Part shown: one piece after another, positions 6,941-7,172 of the stretch | Layout: each line of letters starts with the position of its first letter | Position numbering within the stretch: position 1 is the first letter of the stretch | Notes under the pieces: generated by a model | The model's input: only the letters and a program-made list of their open reading frames with translations | Database searches by the model: none | Told to the model about the DNA's origin: nothing | Translations under genes and position numbers: made by a program | Assembly: GCA_021768985.1 (NCBI GenBank) | Contig: JAETTR010000052.1 | Span: 1-7,172, forward strand | Direction of reading: 5' to 3' | DNA length: 7,172 nt | Source of the DNA: Bacillota bacterium | GTDB lineage: Bacteria > Bacillota > Clostridia > Christensenellales > Borkfalkiaceae

Positions 6941-7172
6941 GTGAAGAATTATAAGGTGTTTGACGCTTATATAACCCATTCCGTCGGCGTATGGTATTTT
7001 GTGCCTGATGCGGGCGTTTTCCGCACGTGAAATCCGTGCTTGTGATTCGGCTGCATCTAGTTCGCGGAGGGTTCTGTTTATACGGGCGAATTGTTTTATG
7101 AATGTAAAAACTTTTACAAACTCGGTTACGGACTGCAGGATTTTTCGAACTCTGATATCGGTTAAACGGTTA
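6941..7172 (+). pseudogene. Disrupted reading frame of unknown function, running off the right edge
   Basis: After a strong ribosome binding site, GTG opens a frame reading MKNYKVFDAYITHSVGVW then YFVPDAGVFRT, with G-rich first codon positions like the intact genes, and stops at TGA 7028-7030. In the same frame there are further stops at 7043-7045 and 7058-7060. A clean, protein-like stretch follows (FAEGSVYTGELFYECKNFYK, then LGYGLQDF), then TAA at 7163-7165. Over about 7007-7096 the next forward frame (frame 1) is open and reads HVKSVLVIRLHL, so one extra base in the TTTT run near 7017-7020 and one compensating loss near 7060 would nearly restore a continuous protein. The pattern fits a decayed gene or sequence errors. 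The family is not recognised; an alpha/beta-hydrolase-type esterase is only a guess. The reverse strand is also open across this stretch (7171 down to a stop at 6854-6856), which is the competing explanation. Confidence 0.45.

Noticed and set aside
7028..7060. Evenly spaced in-frame TGA, TGA and TAG as possible readthrough or recoding (for example selenocysteine)
   Set aside because: Three different-context stops including TAG within 33 bases, without a recognisable recoding structure, fit decay or sequence error far better. All three intact genes end in TGA, so TGA is a normal stop here.
7008..7172. Forward frame starting at ATG 7008 and open to the right edge
   Set aside because: It has no ribosome binding site, and its translation is rich in Arg and Ser with no motif. 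It is better explained as an offset of the disrupted GTG frame.

Overview
The window is a short, dense stretch of bacterial chromosome. It holds the tail of an unidentified gene, then three large co-directional glycoside hydrolase genes, then a fourth reading frame that looks broken. The three intact genes have good purine-rich ribosome binding sites 5 to 7 bases before ATG, gaps of only 18 and 12 bases, a roughly balanced GC content and frequent GCG, TCG and GAA codons. None encodes a visible signal peptide or membrane segment. This fits an anaerobic, carbohydrate-using Bacillota (Clostridia-like) organism, possibly an uncultured gut lineage. That placement is inference from style and protein families, because no phylogenetic marker is present.

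Layout: 2-145 is the last 47 codons of an unrecognised upstream gene. Bases 146-246 contain a strong hairpin (171-205) and the ribosome binding site of the next gene. Bases 247-2253 encode a GH3 beta-glucosidase-family enzyme of 668 residues with a fibronectin III-like tail. Bases 2272-4347 encode a divergent GH31 enzyme of 691 residues. Bases 4360-6873 encode a second, clearly different GH31 enzyme of 837 residues with a PA14 domain inserted in its C-terminal beta-sandwich region. Bases 6874-6940 hold a 15-bp hairpin and a ribosome binding site. From 6941 to the edge, a GTG-started frame is interrupted by several in-frame stops.

The three enzymes very probably form one transcript and act in the cytoplasm on imported oligosaccharides. 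A GH3 enzyme removes beta-linked sugars from the non-reducing end, and GH31 enzymes remove alpha-linked glucose, xylose, galactose or similar units. Together they would trim an oligosaccharide carrying both linkage types, such as a xyloglucan-type fragment or a mixed alpha/beta glucoside. All catalytic aspartates are visible, but both GH31 proteins depart from the usual WxDMNE nucleophile motif, and the first also lacks the usual DIGGF and RW motifs. Substrate therefore cannot be read from sequence. No transporter, regulator or CRISPR or mobile element is seen. No clearly new system is present; the most distinctive objects are the divergent GH31 gene, the two unexplained hairpins and the disrupted frame at the right edge.
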